Assembly: GCF_028682175.1 (NCBI RefSeq)
Contig: NZ_JANHKS010000006.1
Coordinates: 62,001-126,000, forward strand
Length of the DNA: 64,000 bases
From: Pseudomonas putida
GTDB taxonomy: Bacteria; Pseudomonadota; Gammaproteobacteria; Pseudomonadales; Pseudomonadaceae
Direction: 5' to 3'
In this document: positions 57,488-64,000 of the stretch, piece after piece
Layout: each line of letters starts with the position of its first letter
How positions within the stretch are numbered: the first letter of the stretch is position 1
Translations under genes and position numbers: made by a program
Notes under the pieces: model-generated
Database searches by the model: none
Told to the model about the DNA's origin: nothing
Seen by the model: only the letters and a program-made list of their open reading frames with translations

Positions 57488-57910
57488 ATGAATATCTGCG
57501 GCGTAGACATCAAAGGCAGCGAAGCCATCTTCGCTGTCGCCACTCGCGCATCCGGCGCGCTTGAATCGCTGCCCCTGGCCATCAAGAAGATCGCCCTGGA
57601 AGACGATGACGAAGCGGACAACGTCAAGGCGTTCGCCCGGCAGATCGCGACCTTCGTGCGCGAAAACGCCATCACCCACATCGCCATCAAGAAGCGCAGC
57701 AAGAAAGGCGAGTTCGCCGGCGGCCCGACCACCTTCAAGATCGAAACGGTCTTTCAACTGCTGGAAGACTGCGAAGTGGTGCTGCTGTCACCCCAGACCC
57801 TCACGGCCCAGGCCAAGAAACACAACATCGAACCGCCCGCCTCGCTGAACAAGTATCAGCATGATGCATACAAGGCGGCGTGCGCGGCGTTGATGAAAGG
57901 CGTGAAATAA
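57488..57910 (+). CDS. DUF3010 family protein
   Basis: 140 residues. The opener MNICGVDIKGSEAIFAV and middle IAIKKRSKKGEFAGG suggest a RNase H-like fold, as in Holliday-resolvase-type nucleases, matching DUF3010. Function unknown. Followed by a REP doublet whose far end overlaps the stop of the convergent ATPase gene. Confidence 0.85.
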   Translation: MNICGVDIKGSEAIFAVATRASGALESLPLAIKKIALEDDDEADNVKAFARQIATFVRENAITHIAIKKRSKKGEFAGGPTTFKIETVFQLLEDCEVVLLSPQTLTAQAKKHNIEPPASLNKYQHDAYKAACAALMKGVK

Positions 57911-57912
57911 AC

Positions 57913-58005
57913 CTGTAGCAGCACGGCTTGCCGGCGGGAGCGGTGAATCAGTCAACCCATGAGTGACTGACACACCGCCCCCGCCGGCAAGCCGTGCTGC
58001 TACGG
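57913..58005. repeat. REP doublet, family A, overlapping ATPase stop codon
   Basis: The right-hand core ends in CTACGGG, which on the minus strand reads CCCGTAG and supplies the TAG stop of the AAA ATPase gene (58000-58002). Confidence 0.92.
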
Positions 58006-59172
58006 GCCTCTGCGCTGCCTCAGCCATTCGCCAAAGGCCTTGTCTTCCAGCGCATAGGCGCCGCGACTGGATTTCCAGACCAGCTCTTTGTCACGCAACG
58101 AATCAATTGCCGCCTGAATGGTCTGCGTCCCGGGCACCACCTCGCTGCCCAACGTCTCCAGCGCCTTGCCTACCGCCAACACCGTTGCATCGGAGAACGG
58201 CGCAAAGGGCTGGTTGTCATGCGCGCGATCAGCCATGACCTCCAGCACCCCGCGCTGTGGGGGCGTCAACGCGTTGTAGGCACTCTCGAATTCCTCCCAG
58301 ACACCTGCGCGCAGAGATTGCGCACTGTTACGCAGCAACTCGCCGAGGTTTTCCGCCTCCCCCAGTTCAAGGGCGACATCGCCGATAATCGAGCGCAGCA
58401 TTTCCGGGCGGCGCCCGACCAGGTCGAACGCGGCATCGATATCGGCTGCAGAAAACTGGTTGTCTTGCGCCAGATGGCTGTTCAAATGAGCGGTGTAAGC
58501 CTTGGTGAAGTCCTTACCCAGCAAGGGAAACGGCGTGATGCTCGACCCATAGAACGGCTGGTTCTTGTTCAATACCAGATGCGCCAGCTTGTCGCGGTTG
58601 GAGCCTGTGAGGACCAGCCGTAATCCGCCAATACCCCGCTCCACCCCTTGGTTGAGCTCATCGCGTGCAGCCTTCAGCGCGAACATCGCATTGACGCCCG
58701 CCTCACTGGTCAGCGCGTGCTGGGCCTCGTCAATGATCAGCACGATCATTTTCTGCGCAGCGCTGTGCAGCAACTCCAGAGCCTGGGTCAGGGTGGAGCC
58801 GACAGGCAACTGCGGTTTGCTGAAATCCCAGGACAAGGTGCGCAGGAAATTGAGCTTTTCGATACCCGCTGACTTGGCGAGCTTGCGGACGCCTTTCTCA
58901 AAAGGCACCAGCGCGGCCGCAATCGCGGCACTGATGAGGTCGGCGGGGTCTTTTTCCCGGTCAGCCCACAGGTCGACATACACCGGCAGCCAGTCCTGCT
59001 TGATGCATTGAGGCACCAGGTCCTCGCGCAAAAACGTGCTTTTTCCGGTCCGCCGGGGCGCCGCAAGAAACAGCCCGGAGGAGTAATCGTGCAAGCCTTC
59101 GCCGATCAGCCCCTGCGCGATGGTAAGCGCGAGGCTGTCGCGTCTGAATACAAAGCCAGTGCGCTTTGCCAT
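58000..59172 (-). CDS. Lone AAA family ATPase (unknown role)
   Basis: 390 residues. Walker A is APRRTGKST (38-46; Ala replaces the usual first Gly), Walker B is VLIIDEAQ (Asp148, Glu149), and LVLTGSNRDKL forms sensor 1. A helical lid and a C-terminal winged-helix-like part (SLRDKELVWKSSRGAYALED) follow, as in AAA_16/STAND-related ATPases. No partner gene is adjacent. It interrupts a conserved core region between DUF3010 and cdhR. Its promoter is rich in symmetric repeats. It could be a defence or mobile-element remnant, but nothing proves that. Confidence 0.85.
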   Translation of the reverse strand: MAKRTGFVFRRDSLALTIAQGLIGEGLHDYSSGLFLAAPRRTGKSTFLREDLVPQCIKQDWLPVYVDLWADREKDPADLISAAIAAALVPFEKGVRKLAKSAGIEKLNFLRTLSWDFSKPQLPVGSTLTQALELLHSAAQKMIVLIIDEAQHALTSEAGVNAMFALKAARDELNQGVERGIGGLRLVLTGSNRDKLAHLVLNKNQPFYGSSITPFPLLGKDFTKAYTAHLNSHLAQDNQFSAADIDAAFDLVGRRPEMLRSIIGDVALELGEAENLGELLRNSAQSLRAGVWEEFESAYNALTPPQRGVLEVMADRAHDNQPFAPFSDATVLAVGKALETLGSEVVPGTQTIQAAIDSLRDKELVWKSSRGAYALEDKAFGEWLRQRRGP

Positions 59173-59180
59173 GATTTATA

Positions 59181-59237
59181 CCCGATTATTGCCAGGACCA
59201 TAATTTATAGTCGCGAGTATAATTGACCATAATCGGG
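59181..59237. promoter_or_regulatory. Symmetric repeat cluster in front of AAA ATPase gene
   Basis: Outer inverted repeat CCCGATTAT (59181-59189) / ATAATCGGG (59229-59237). Inside are a direct repeat GACCATAAT (59196-59204 and 59225-59233) and a near-palindrome around TCGCGA (59205-59220). AT-rich, 8 bases upstream of the start codon and ending 3 bases before the cdhR stop. It looks like an operator for a tightly controlled gene. Confidence 0.65.
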
Positions 59238-59239
59238 AA

Positions 59240-60199
59240 TCAAACCACCTTCGGCTCCCGCGCCACCCGCCCACGATCTTCCCTGGGGCAGACCACAAAC
59301 CGCGCCTTGTAGCTGCGGGTGAAGTATGACGGCGATTCGAAACCGCAGGCGATGCTGACTTCCAGCACGCTCATGTCGCTCTGGCGCAGCAGTTGGCGGG
59401 CTTTTTCCAGGCGCAGGCCGAGGTAGAAGTTGCTGGGTGTGTCGTTCAGGTGCAAACGAAACAGGCGCTCCAACTGACGGCGTGTCACCTGGATGCCTTC
59501 TGCCAGCTCCAGCGTGCTCAGGGGCGGCTCGGTGTGCTGTTCCATCACGCCGATCACCTGCACCAGCTTCTTGTTGTTGATGCCGTAGCGCGTGGCGATC
59601 TGCATGCGCTGGTGGTCCTTGCGCTGGCGGATGCGGCCGAGCACGAACTGTTCGGACACCTTGATGGCCAGATCCGGGCCGTGGGCCTGGCCGATGAGGT
59701 CGAGCATCAGGTCGATGGACGCCGTGCCCCCTGCCGAACTGATGCGGCGGCGATCGATTTCGAACAGTTCCTGGGTCGCCTGCAATGTCGGGTAGGTTTC
59801 CTTGAACGCGTCCAGCGCCTCCCAGTGCAGGGTCAGGCGATAGCCCTCCAGCAACCCGGCTTCGGCCAGCACGAAGCTGCCGGTGTCGATGGCGCCCAGG
59901 GTCACGCCCTCAAGATCGAGCCTTCGCAGCCAGTGCTCAAGGGTCGAGGTGTAGAACTTGAGCGGGTCCACACTGCCCATGACGCACAGCGTCGCGCCCT
60001 TCTTCAGCGGTTCCAGCGCCGCATCGGCGTTGACCGACATGCCGTTGCTGGCAATCACCGGCCCGCCGTCGATGCTCAGCACATGCCAGCGATACAGCTC
60101 GCCGCCGAAACGATTGGCCACACGCAACGGCTCCAGCGCCGAGACGAAGCCCATCATGGAGAAGCCGGGCATGAGCAGAAAGTAGAAATCCTGGGACAT
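59240..60199 (-). CDS. cdhR: CdhR, carnitine catabolism AraC-family activator
   Basis: 319 residues: N-terminal GlxA/DJ-1-like ligand domain (FYFLLMPGFSMMGFVSALEPLRVAN) and C-terminal AraC double helix-turn-helix (about 215-310; STLELAEGIQVTRRQLERLFR and LEVSIACGFESPSYFTRSYKARF). It is divergent from cdhC-A-B, which it should activate with carnitine. The sequence differs from GbdR, the betaine activator, whose N terminus is distinct. The start at 60199 (MSQDFY) is chosen because the open frame beyond runs through a REP. Confidence 0.9.
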   Translation of the reverse strand: MSQDFYFLLMPGFSMMGFVSALEPLRVANRFGGELYRWHVLSIDGGPVIASNGMSVNADAALEPLKKGATLCVMGSVDPLKFYTSTLEHWLRRLDLEGVTLGAIDTGSFVLAEAGLLEGYRLTLHWEALDAFKETYPTLQATQELFEIDRRRISSAGGTASIDLMLDLIGQAHGPDLAIKVSEQFVLGRIRQRKDHQRMQIATRYGINNKKLVQVIGVMEQHTEPPLSTLELAEGIQVTRRQLERLFRLHLNDTPSNFYLGLRLEKARQLLRQSDMSVLEVSIACGFESPSYFTRSYKARFVVCPREDRGRVAREPKVV

Positions 60200-60532
60200 C
60201 GTTGGCGCGTTCCTTGGGGATTTGGCGGGGCTGCGAAATATCTGGCGAACGACACATAACCTGTAGGAGTGAGCTTGCTCGCGATAGCGGCATATCAGCG
60301 AGCGGACATGTGCCCGGAGAATCGCTATCGCGAGCAAGCTCACTCCTACAGGGATCGTGTTCATACCAGATACGCCTGTTCAGACAACGAGGCAACAGCA
60401 CAGGTCGCTACCGTGCAAGAGCTTGTCGCCGCTGTGCGTTTTGAGGGGCTTTGGCCTGCGTAGCTTTGCACCTCAAAAGCGGGTGGCAAAAACCCGCCTC
60501 TCACACGCCCTGGCCTGCAAGGAACCTCACAC
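60200..60532. promoter_or_regulatory. Divergent cdhR-cdhC region with inverted repeat
   Basis: 333 bases without a gene. After a REP doublet lies a perfect 8-bp inverted repeat TTTTGAGG (60439-60446) / CCTCAAAA (60471-60478) with a 24-base spacer, then a small hairpin GCGGGT (60479-60484) / ACCCGC (60492-60497), 36 bases before cdhC. Candidate CdhR site and leader hairpin. Confidence 0.55.
60261..60351. repeat. REP doublet, family B
   Basis: Located just upstream of cdhR, between divergent genes, which is unusual for REPs that normally follow 3' ends. Confidence 0.92.
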
Positions 60533-61420
60533 ATGAATCACGACGTCATCATCACCTGCGCACTCACCGGTGCTGGCGACACGACCGGGAAGAGCCATCT
60601 GGTCCCGATCACCCCGAAACAGATCGCTGCCGCCGCCGTCGAGGCCGCCAAGGCGGGCGCCACTGTGGTGCATTGCCATGTGCGTGATCCGCAGACCGGC
60701 AAGTTCAGCCGTGACGTCGAGCTGTACCGCGAAACCATGGACCGCATCCGCGAGGCCGACATCGACATCATCGTCAACCTGACCGCAGGCATGGGTGGCG
60801 ACCTTGAAATCGGCCCGGGCGAGCGTCCGACCGACTTCGGCCCGAATACCGATCTGGTGGGCCCGCTGGCTCGCCTGGCCCACGTCGAAGCGCTGCTGCC
60901 GGAAATCTGCACGCTGGACTGCGGCACCCTGAACTTCGGCGACGGCGACACCATTTACGTATCGACCCCGGCGCAACTGCGTGCAGGTGCCAAGCGCATT
61001 CAGGAACTGGGCGTGAAGGCCGAGCTTGAGATCTTCGACACCGGCCACCTGTGGTTCGCCAAGCAGATGATGAAAGAAGGTCTGCTGGACAACCCGTTGT
61101 TCCAGCTGTGCCTGGGCATCCCGTGGGGCGCTCCGGCGGACACCACCACGATGAAGGCCATGGTCGACAACCTGCCGGCGGACGTGGTCTGGGCCGGTTT
61201 CGGCATCGGCCGCATGCAAATGCCGATGGCGGCGCAGGCGGTGCTACTGGGCGGCAACGTGCGGGTCGGCCTGGAAGACAACATCTGGCTGGACAAGGGC
61301 GTGCTGGCGAGCAACGGCGCGCTGGTCGAGCGCGCCAGCGAAATCCTCAGCCGCATGGGCGCACGGGTCATGACCCCGGCTGAAGGCCGCGTGAAGATGG
61401 GGCTCAAACGTCGCGGTTGA
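60533..61420 (+). CDS. cdhC: 3-dehydrocarnitine cleavage enzyme CdhC (BKACE family)
   Basis: 295 residues of the beta-keto acid cleavage (BKACE, DUF849) family: zinc ligands His47 and His49 in VVHCHVRD, plus [13 protein letters not shown] at the start and LEIFDTGHL. It reacts dehydrocarnitine with acetyl-CoA to give betainyl-CoA and acetoacetate. In P. aeruginosa caiX lies between cdhR and cdhC; here it is missing. First gene of cdhC-A-B. Confidence 0.94.
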   Translation: MNHDVIITCALTGAGDTTGKSHLVPITPKQIAAAAVEAAKAGATVVHCHVRDPQTGKFSRDVELYRETMDRIREADIDIIVNLTAGMGGDLEIGPGERPTDFGPNTDLVGPLARLAHVEALLPEICTLDCGTLNFGDGDTIYVSTPAQLRAGAKRIQELGVKAELEIFDTGHLWFAKQMMKEGLLDNPLFQLCLGIPWGAPADTTTMKAMVDNLPADVVWAGFGIGRMQMPMAAQAVLLGGNVRVGLEDNIWLDKGVLASNGALVERASEILSRMGARVMTPAEGRVKMGLKRRG

Positions 61421-61439
61421 TCCCGCCATAAATCCTCTC

Positions 61440-61530
61440 CTGTAGGAGTGAGCTTGCTCGCGATAGCAATACGTCAGTCGGCGTATGTGTATCTGACAGG
61501 CCGCTATCGCGAGCAAGCTCACTCCTACAG
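61440..61530. repeat. REP doublet, family B
   Basis: Between cdhC and cdhA, standard cores; one of two REPs that sit inside the cdh cluster. Confidence 0.92.
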
Positions 61531-61562
61531 GTCCTCTGTGAACCCATTTTCGAGTAGTCACC

Positions 61563-62528
61563 ATGACCTTCATCACCGAAATCAAAACCTTCGCTGCGCT
61601 GGGCAGCGGTGTCATCGGCAGCGGCTGGGTTTCCCGTGCCCTGGCCAACGGCCTGGATGTGATCGCCTGGGACCCGGCGCCGGGAGCAGAAGCCGCACTG
61701 CGTCAGCGTGTCGCCAAGGCATGGCCGGCGCTGGAACAGAAAGGCCTGGCAGCAGGCGCTTCGCAGGATCGCCTGCGTTTCGTGGCGACCATCGAAGAAT
61801 GCGTACGTGACGCTGACTTCATTCAGGAAAGCGCCCCTGAGCGGCTGGAGCTCAAGCTCGACCTGCACAGCAAGATCAGCGCTGCGGCCAAGCCCAACGC
61901 CTTGATCGGCTCCAGCACCTCGGGCCTGCTGCCTTCTGAATTCTACGAAAGCGCCACGCATCCCGAACGCTGCGTGGTGGGCCACCCGTTCAACCCGGTG
62001 TACCTGCTGCCGCTGGTGGAAGTGGTTGGCGGCAAGAATACTGCCCCAGAAGCCGTGCAGGCGGCGATCAAGGTTTACGAATCGCTGGGCATGCGCGCCC
62101 TGCACGTGCGCAAGGAAGTGCCGGGGTTCATCGCCGACCGTCTGCTCGAAGCGCTGTGGCGCGAGGCGCTGCACCTGGTCAACGATGGCGTGGCGACCAC
62201 CGGCGAAATCGACGATGCAATCCGCTTCGGCGCAGGCCTGCGCTGGTCGTTCATGGGCACCTTCCTGACCTACACCCTGGCGGGCGGCGATGCGGGCATG
62301 CGTCACTTCATGGCGCAATTCGGGCCGGCGCTGCAATTGCCGTGGACCTACCTGCCAGCGCCTGAACTGACAAACAAACTGATCGACGACGTGGTCGAGG
62401 GCACCAGCGAACAGCTCGGCACCCACAGCATCGCGGCGCTGGAACGCTATCGCGATGACTGCCTGCTGGCGGTGCTGGAGGCGGTGAAGAAGACCAAGCA
62501 GAAGCATGGCATGGCGTTCGAGGACTGA
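61563..62528 (+). CDS. cdhA: L-carnitine dehydrogenase CdhA
   Basis: 321 residues of the 3-hydroxyacyl-CoA dehydrogenase family: NAD fold GSGVIGSG (14-21) with the acidic strand IAWDP, and the conserved [18 protein letters not shown]. It oxidises L-carnitine to 3-dehydrocarnitine with NAD+, the first step of the pathway. Shorter than the fused dehydrogenase-thioesterase forms: the thioesterase is the separate next gene here. Confidence 0.95.
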   Translation: MTFITEIKTFAALGSGVIGSGWVSRALANGLDVIAWDPAPGAEAALRQRVAKAWPALEQKGLAAGASQDRLRFVATIEECVRDADFIQESAPERLELKLDLHSKISAAAKPNALIGSSTSGLLPSEFYESATHPERCVVGHPFNPVYLLPLVEVVGGKNTAPEAVQAAIKVYESLGMRALHVRKEVPGFIADRLLEALWREALHLVNDGVATTGEIDDAIRFGAGLRWSFMGTFLTYTLAGGDAGMRHFMAQFGPALQLPWTYLPAPELTNKLIDDVVEGTSEQLGTHSIAALERYRDDCLLAVLEAVKKTKQKHGMAFED

Positions 62529-62552
62529 TCACTGTCCCGTGAAGGTTTACGA

Positions 62553-62645
62553 CCGTAGCAGCACGGCTTGCCGGCGGGAGCGGTGTGTCTGTGACGAAGG
62601 AGTCGCCTGATACACCGCTCCCGCCGGCAAGCCGTGCTGCTAGGG
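62553..62645. repeat. REP doublet, family A
   Basis: Between cdhA and cdhB; the right end reads CTGCTAGGG instead of CTGCTACGG. Confidence 0.9.
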
Positions 62646-62670
62646 GCCTGATTTCGACAAGGAGATTTGC

Positions 62671-63147
62671 ATGCCCGCTCTGACCACCTACAAAACCCCG
62701 ATCCTCCAGGACTGGGTGGACTACAACGGCCATCTGCGCGATGCGTTCTATCTGCTGATCTTCAGCTATGCCACCGACGCTTTCATGGACCGAATCGGCC
62801 TGGCCAGCGACGACCGGGACGCCAGCGGCAACTCGCTGTTCACCCTGGAAGCACACATCAATTACCTGCACGAGGTGAAGCTCGGCGAAGAGGTCGAGGT
62901 CCGTACGCAGATCGTCGCCCATGACCTCAAACGGGTTCAGCTCTATCACAGCCTGTACAAGGCAGGCGGCGATGAAGAACTGGCGGCCAGCGACCAGATG
63001 CTGCTGCACGTCGATCTGGCGGCAGGCCCGAAATCCGCACCATTCAGCGAGCATTCACTGGAAGCCCTACGGGTGCTCGCTGAAGCGCAGCACGACCAAC
63101 CGGCCCCGACCTACACCGGTCGCACCATCGGTTTGCCGAAAAAGTAG
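62671..63147 (+). CDS. cdhB: Betainyl-CoA thioesterase CdhB
   Basis: 158-residue hotdog-fold thioesterase (4HBT type): DWVDYNGHLRDAFYLLIFSYATDAF with the active-site Asp/Asn region and INYLHEVKLGEEVEVRTQIV. It hydrolyses betainyl-CoA to glycine betaine, which enters the gbc/dgc/sox route. The ORF ends in a TAG supplied by a REP core. GGAG precedes the start at 62671. Confidence 0.93.
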   Translation: MPALTTYKTPILQDWVDYNGHLRDAFYLLIFSYATDAFMDRIGLASDDRDASGNSLFTLEAHINYLHEVKLGEEVEVRTQIVAHDLKRVQLYHSLYKAGGDEELAASDQMLLHVDLAAGPKSAPFSEHSLEALRVLAEAQHDQPAPTYTGRTIGLPKK

Positions 63148-63209
63148 CAGCACGGCTTGCCGGCGGGAGCGAACATGAGGGCGTCCCCGCCGGCAAGCCG
63201 GACTGCTAC
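63144..63209. repeat. REP doublet, family A, short spacer, overlapping cdhB stop codon
   Basis: The left core begins GTAGCAG and its TAG (63145-63147) is the stop codon of cdhB. The right core carries the GGACTGCTAC variant. Confidence 0.9.
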
Positions 63210-63216
63210 AGGCCAG

Positions 63217-64000
63217 CTACGCAGCCACGCGCTTCCCAGGCACAGCGGGCACCACACTGACGCCCGGCTCGTCATCCAGCTTGATGAACATCGCCAGCCC
63301 CGGCCCCAGCAACACCACCACGATCGAAGCCGAAAACGCCGCCATCCAGTTGGTCCCCGTCACATCCAATAGCCAGCCGATCACCACCGGCGACACCGCC
63401 CCCGCCACTGCCATGCCGAAAAAGGTGCAGGCGCTTGATGTCGCGGAATGCTCATGGGACACCTCGGTGCCGATCACCCACAGCGGCGAGTCCGCCAGTT
63501 CCGAGCAGAAGAACGAAAAGCTCAAGCCCGCTGCGCAGATGTAGATGTTTTGCGTGAACATGAGCGGGATGAGCCCGATGATCGACGCCAGAAAGCCAAA
63601 GATGATCAAGTCCCTGCGCGAGCGCAGCTTGTTGCCCGTCACTTTGAAGCGCCAGTCCGAGAGCATCCCGCCGACGGCTGTTCCGACGGTCCCGCCTAAC
63701 AGCACGAATGTGGAAAACAGCGCAGTTTTCGACAGATCCATGCCGTAACGCTGTGTGAAAAACGACGGAATCCAGTTCAGAAAGAACCACAACACCCAGC
63801 CATGACAGAAACAGGTCGCAGCAGCCGGCCAGACCTTGCGCAGCATCGTCGGCCAGTGCACCGGCGCCGGTGCCCGAACGGGCTCCATGACGACGGCCTC
63901 GACCTGCTTCTTCGACTCGCCGAGAATGAAATACATGGCGAACATGTAGATCAGGGTCAGCACGCCCAGGATGATGAAGGCCGCGCGCCAGGAGAACTGC
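63217..64000 (-). CDS. MFS transporter, C-terminal part (5' end outside window)
   Basis: The frame enters from the right edge and ends at 63217, giving about 260 residues with six or more membrane segments (AAFIILGVLTLIYMFAMYF, GWVLWFFLNWIPSF, ALFSTFVLLGGTVGTAVGG and others). Likely an anion:cation or ACS-type major facilitator. It is next to cdhB in convergent orientation, so it may import carnitine or a related quaternary ammonium, but the substrate is not shown by sequence. Confidence 0.9.
   Translation of the reverse strand, partial: QFSWRAAFIILGVLTLIYMFAMYFILGESKKQVEAVVMEPVRAPAPVHWPTMLRKVWPAAATCFCHGWVLWFFLNWIPSFFTQRYGMDLSKTALFSTFVLLGGTVGTAVGGMLSDWRFKVTGNKLRSRRDLIIFGFLASIIGLIPLMFTQNIYICAAGLSFSFFCSELADSPLWVIGTEVSHEHSATSSACTFFGMAVAGAVSPVVIGWLLDVTGTNWMAAFSASIVVVLLGPGLAMFIKLDDEPGVSVVPAVPGKRVAA

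Noticed and set aside
59240..60199. Regulator first considered as GbdR
   Set aside because: The N terminus (MSQDFYFLLMPGFS) and its position divergent from cdhC fit CdhR, the carnitine activator, rather than GbdR.

Overview
The window is a GC-rich stretch of chromosome from a fluorescent Pseudomonas (fluorescens/putida/syringae relatives). This rests on gene content and order (bioBFHCD, glcB, a FecI/FecR/receptor set, soxBDAG, gbcAB, dgcAB, cdhCAB), on protein sequences typical of the genus, and on about 25 REP doublets of four related families between genes. No tRNA, rRNA, insertion sequence, integrase or CRISPR array is visible.

Layout. 1-721: end of an aldehyde dehydrogenase. 868-5622: biotin operon bioB-F-H-C-D (minus strand) with a BirA-type operator that overlaps the start of comF. 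5732-14827: comF, modE-like regulator, Tat-exported PhoX phosphatase with a Pho-box-like array, srkA, rarD, a GcvR-like ACT protein and malate synthase G. 15022-18344: receiver protein, a DUF294/CBS/cNMP protein broken by a one-base frameshift, and a DEDDh exonuclease. 18597-24158: iron-starvation sigma factor, anti-sigma, TonB receptor, PepSY membrane protein and a 63-residue partner, with a Fur-like box in front. 24249-27836: GST, retropepsin-like protease, acyltransferase, DUF2780 protein and a small AT-richer secreted protein.

The right half is a nearly complete catabolic route from carnitine to serine. CdhA oxidises L-carnitine, CdhC cleaves dehydrocarnitine to betainyl-CoA and CdhB releases glycine betaine. 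GbcAB demethylates betaine. DgcAB with EtfAB demethylates dimethylglycine. SoxBDAG demethylates sarcosine. GlyA turns glycine plus methylene-THF into serine, FdhA and PurU handle the one-carbon by-products, and LtaE links glycine to threonine. CdhR, divergent from cdhC, is the likely carnitine-responsive activator.

Three small accessory islets interrupt this core. (i) 43290-44481: a near-consensus promoter, a short structured RNA ending in T8, and an Abi_2/AbiD-F family HEPN protein; this is the best candidate for a phage-defence or RNA-antitoxin system. (ii) 47470-48853: a diverged tandem repeat in which each unit carries a perfect DnaA box, followed by two overlapping genes I do not recognise. 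(iii) 58000-59237: a lone AAA ATPase with a palindrome-rich promoter. Motif-level regulatory calls (BirA, PhoB, Fur, FliA) were made by eye.
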